7,876 nt of DNA from Deltaproteobacteria bacterium (lineage in GTDB: Bacteria > JAEEML01), in the NCBI GenBank assembly GCA_016283195.1, contig JAEEML010000141.1, forward strand, positions 1 through 7,876. Reading direction: 5' to 3'. The notes below the pieces were generated by a model, which was not told where the DNA came from, ran no database searches, and saw only the letters and a program-made list of their open reading frames with translations. This document shows, piece after piece, positions 6,109 through 7,876 of the stretch (within the stretch, counting starts at the first letter, position 1; each line of letters begins with the position of its first letter). The position numbers and the translations under genes are program-made.

Positions 6109-6858
6109 TTATTTTTGCACATTTACCGCCATTTGCAAAGCCGAAGCACAGGCATAGGCATCAAGAGCATCGGTTACCGCATCGCAATTGCGCACATATA
6201 CTTCTTCTTTGGTATTAGCCACAATATTCAGGTGCTTAATCTTTATTTCGCTCCCGCCTTCCACAAATGGCGCGGCAATAGGTTTGGTATGAAATTCGTC
6301 TCTGGCACTATATTTATATTCAAATTCTTTTAATACCAGGTTGTTAGCCACAGCACACAGCTGACCGTCACTAAACTCATTAATGGTTATCGTGCCGCTC
6401 ACGGCCATGTGCTGCTTACCATAGCCGGTAGCGCTCATGCCGGTAGCCACCACCAGGCATTTGGTGCAGGTCATATTATTGCGCTCAGCCTCAGTGTCAC
6501 CCAAAGTAATGGTACCTAAAGTAAAGGGATAAGAGGAACCGTAATAAGTGTCCATCCAAAAATCCAGGCCGTTATAATGAGCATCGGCAGGCACTGCATA
6601 GCCTTCTTCATCGAGGCTGAATGTGGTGTCGTAACCTTTTATTCCCCAATAAGCCGCTTTATTAGCCGCACTATCGTAATATTCGGCCTGCACAGTTTTT
6701 ATGGAAAACGGCGCATCATCGGGCTCTACACCGCACTGCGCCCGCCCTTTGTCAACCTGCGTTTCGGAATTGGCGGGCTCTTGCTGCCCCTCAGGCTTAC
6801 CGCAAGAAGTCAAAAACAGTACCAAGCTAAAACAAACTAAGGAAGATATTTTAAACAT
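6109..6858 (-). CDS. Putative outer-surface lipoprotein, apparent paralog of the downstream Cys-rich lipoprotein
   Basis: A 249-residue lipoprotein without a recognised family. The signal peptide MFKISSLVCFSLVLFLTSC ends in lipobox LTSC with acylated Cys19, followed by Gly and a polar Gln/Glu-rich linker. The mature part has six cysteines, including CTKC, and aromatic-rich beta-like segments (AEYYDSA, YNGLDFWMDTYYGSSYPF). Several motifs match the neighbouring lipoprotein in the same order: FxIK, SYP[FY], GxIxI, LxNxxxK, IxIxxLNI and YVxxC. ATG at 6858 is chosen because GGAG (6865-6868) lies 6 nt upstream; in-frame starts at 6870 and 6873 lack a Shine-Dalgarno and give a worse signal peptide. 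It ends 79 nt before the next lipoprotein start. Surface location is inferred from the lipobox and absence of Asp at +2. Confidence 0.82.
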   Translation of the reverse strand: MFKISSLVCFSLVLFLTSCGKPEGQQEPANSETQVDKGRAQCGVEPDDAPFSIKTVQAEYYDSAANKAAYWGIKGYDTTFSLDEEGYAVPADAHYNGLDFWMDTYYGSSYPFTLGTITLGDTEAERNNMTCTKCLVVATGMSATGYGKQHMAVSGTITINEFSDGQLCAVANNLVLKEFEYKYSARDEFHTKPIAAPFVEGGSEIKIKHLNIVANTKEEVYVRNCDAVTDALDAYACASALQMAVNVQK

Positions 6859-6876
6859 TTTTTTCTCCATCACTGC

Positions 6877-6894
6877 GGCCGAAAAAAAGCGGCC
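6877..6894 (-). promoter_or_regulatory. Leader stem-loop upstream of the lipoprotein at 6109-6858
   Basis: GGCCG (6877-6881) and CGGCC (6890-6894) pair around an 8-nt A-rich loop (U-rich in the minus-strand RNA). The hairpin starts about 5 nt after the predicted start point of the lipoprotein transcript and ends 8 nt before its Shine-Dalgarno. On the plus strand a T6 run (6899-6904) follows, so a weak terminator of antisense transcripts is an alternative. Confidence 0.35.
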
Positions 6895-6905
6895 AAGATT
6901 TTTTC

Positions 6906-6935
6906 ATTCTAGCCACTTTTTTACTTCTTGGCCAA
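6906..6935 (-). promoter_or_regulatory. Predicted promoter of the lipoprotein gene at 6109-6858
   Basis: On the minus strand TTGGCC (6935-6930) and TAGAAT (6911-6906) are separated by 18 nt, predicting a start near 6899 and a leader of about 40 nt. The match is moderate and unsupported by anything but position. Confidence 0.35.
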
Positions 6936-6969
6936 TGCTTTTAACTCTTAAGCCGGCTGAGCGAAAAAT

Positions 6970-6999
6970 TTGCCAACTTTCCACCCAAGGGCCCATAAT
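6970..6999 (+). promoter_or_regulatory. Predicted promoter of the small protein / ABC-F operon
   Basis: TTGCCA (6970-6975) and CATAAT (6994-6999) are separated by 18 nt, predicting a start near 7006, about 23 nt before the ATG. The -35 hexamer is identical to that of the DUF1015 operon promoter at 788-793, including the flanking A that makes TTGCCAA. Confidence 0.4.
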
Positions 7000-7005
7000 C
7001 CACCA

Positions 7006-7016
7006 GCCGTGACGGC
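7006..7016 (+). promoter_or_regulatory. Small leader stem-loop upstream of the small protein gene
   Basis: GCCG (7006-7009) and CGGC (7013-7016) pair around TGA. The 4-bp GC stem begins at the predicted transcription start and ends directly before the Shine-Dalgarno GGAGGG (7018-7023). It is short enough to be chance; it is listed because it fits the pattern seen at four other leaders in the window. Confidence 0.25.
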
Positions 7017-7028
7017 CGGAGGGTTAAT

Positions 7029-7328
7029 ATGAAAGTTTTTAAATTAATAATTACTCTTGCTCTTCTTGCAGGGCTTATTTATCTTGCCGGTACCACTGAG
7101 TTTAAAGGTAAAACAGTGGCAAAGCATATCTCGGACTATTGGCATGGCAGCCCGGTGGAAAAAACGGTAAATAAAGCCGGCAAAGAGATAAAAGACGATT
7201 TGGATAAACGGGTGGAAGCGGTAAAGCCCAAAAAGGTTAAAATTAATGAAAAAGCTGGCGAAATTGAGGATTACACCGAGGAAGAGCAAAAGCTCATTAC
7301 CGACGCAATCAAAAAGCATCTCAAATAA
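7029..7328 (+). CDS. Small membrane-anchored or exported Lys-rich protein
   Basis: A 99-residue protein of no family I recognise. Residues 4-20 form one hydrophobic helix (FKLIITLALLAGLIYLAG) after an MKVFK start, so it is either a single-pass inner-membrane protein with its C-terminal part outside or a secreted protein; no lipobox and no clear cleavage site are visible. The remaining 75 or so residues are charged and Lys-rich, with helix-forming stretches such as KAGKEIKDDLDKRVEAV and a C-terminal EEEQKLITDAIKKHLK. The ATG at 7029 has GGAGGG 5 nt upstream. It ends 39 nt before the ABC-F gene on the same strand, so the two are probably co-transcribed. An antisense reading frame covers much of it but lacks coding features. 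Confidence 0.75.
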   Translation: MKVFKLIITLALLAGLIYLAGTTEFKGKTVAKHISDYWHGSPVEKTVNKAGKEIKDDLDKRVEAVKPKKVKINEKAGEIEDYTEEEQKLITDAIKKHLK

Positions 7329-7367
7329 ATCCGTAAAATTAAATGCCATGCGCCATGGAGCTATGCC

Positions 7368-7876
7368 ATGTTGCAGGTAAAAGATCTCTCTCTCTCTTTT
7401 GGTGAAAGAGCCATCATTAAAAATGCCTCGCTCACTATCGGCCCCAGTGATCGCCTGGGCCTCGTAGGCCCTAACGGCTGCGGCAAAACCACCTTTTTGC
7501 GCCTCATTTCCCAAACAGTTGAGCGCGACGACGGCACCATTATTATCTCTAAAGAGAGTACCATCGGCTATTTGCCGCAAGACGGCCTCTCTTTTGCCGA
7601 TGGTCAATTAAAAGAGTGTGTAAAAAGCGTCCGAAGCGATCTGGTGGAACTATCAGCCACTATTGAAGATTTATTAAAAAAGCTGGAAAGTGGCAGTCAC
7701 AGCAATGCCGAGCCCCTAAGCGAGCGTCTTTTGGAAGCCAAAGAGCGCTTTAACCTCCTTGGCGGCCACAAGTGGGACGGCGAAGCGGCGCGGATTTTGC
7801 GCGGTCTCGGTTTTTCGCCAAGCGATTTCAACCGCCCCTGCCGCGAGTTTTCCGGCGGCTGGCAGATGCGTATTGC
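7368..7876 (+). CDS. ABC-F family ATP-binding protein, N-terminal part (3' end outside window)
   Basis: First 169 residues of a cytosolic ABC-F ATPase, a family with two ATP-binding domains and no membrane domain that acts on ribosomes. Visible are the start MLQVKDLSLSFGERAIIKNA, Walker A GPNGCGKTT (around residues 34-42), the Q-loop segment IGYLPQ, the GLGF segment before the signature, and the signature FSGGWQMRIA at the right edge. SGGWQMR is typical of YheS/ABCF3-like members rather than EttA (SGGERRR-like). Full proteins are usually about 550-650 residues, so most of the gene is missing. ATG at 7368 follows GGAG (7357-7360) with 7-nt spacing. It follows the small membrane protein gene in a likely operon. 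A resistance role cannot be inferred from this fragment; a housekeeping translation factor is the default. Confidence 0.93.
   Translation, partial: MLQVKDLSLSFGERAIIKNASLTIGPSDRLGLVGPNGCGKTTFLRLISQTVERDDGTIIISKESTIGYLPQDGLSFADGQLKECVKSVRSDLVELSATIEDLLKKLESGSHSNAEPLSERLLEAKERFNLLGGHKWDGEAARILRGLGFSPSDFNRPCREFSGGWQMRI

Noticed and set aside
6859-6873. Upstream GTG/ATG starts for the first lipoprotein
   Set aside because: No ribosome site precedes them. The GGAG inside this stretch is ideally placed for ATG at 6858, which also gives a normal signal peptide.
7044-7607. 187-codon minus-strand frame across the small gene and ABC-F start
   Set aside because: It overlaps two plus-strand genes with good ribosome sites and the ABC-F Walker A. 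Its Phe-rich stretch is the antisense of Lys codons.
1-7876. CRISPR arrays, tRNA/rRNA genes, insertion sequences, phage genes or attachment sites
   Set aside because: None was found on reading both strands; the only tandem repeat is the coding Thr-Asn tract.

Overview
The window looks like ordinary bacterial chromosome of moderate G+C (by eye, roughly half). No phage, transposon, CRISPR, rRNA or tRNA sequence was seen. Every gene start kept here has a Shine-Dalgarno sequence. A fused CysN-CysC sulfate-activation protein, two lipobox lipoproteins, a FadD-type acyl-CoA ligase and a YheS-like ABC-F protein suggest a Gram-negative (diderm) bacterium, possibly proteobacterial or Myxococcota/deltaproteobacteria-like. 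The lineage call is inference and cannot be settled from this window.

Layout, left to right. (1) 1-713, minus: 5' part of an AMP-forming acyl-CoA ligase, running off the left edge. (2) 714-850: compact divergent promoter region with overlapping -35 boxes and a stem-loop in each leader. (3) 851-3088, plus: a two-gene operon, a DUF1015-family protein followed 33 nt later by an acidic protein with an Ala/Pro/Glu-rich linker and HEAT-like helical repeats. (4) 3089-3325: convergent intergenic region holding a hairpin-based element that resembles a dispersed repeat. (5) 3326-5179, minus: complete bifunctional cysNC with no cysD beside it. (6) 5256-6858, minus: two Cys-containing lipoproteins that appear to be distant paralogs, the first with a Thr-Asn hexanucleotide-repeat linker. 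(7) 6859-7028: second divergent promoter region. (8) 7029-7876, plus: a small membrane-anchored or exported Lys-rich protein, then the start of an ABC-F ATPase running off the right edge.

Functionally these are mostly separate units: fatty-acid activation, sulfate activation to PAPS, cell-envelope lipoproteins and ribosome-associated ABC-F. The DUF1015/HEAT pair and the lipoprotein pair are the least characterised. The most unusual pattern is architectural: five of the transcription units have a predicted sigma70-type promoter whose transcript would begin, within about 0-5 nt of the predicted +1, with a stem-loop lying just upstream of or touching the ribosome binding site. The stem sequences all differ. 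No single locus here can be called a new system with confidence.
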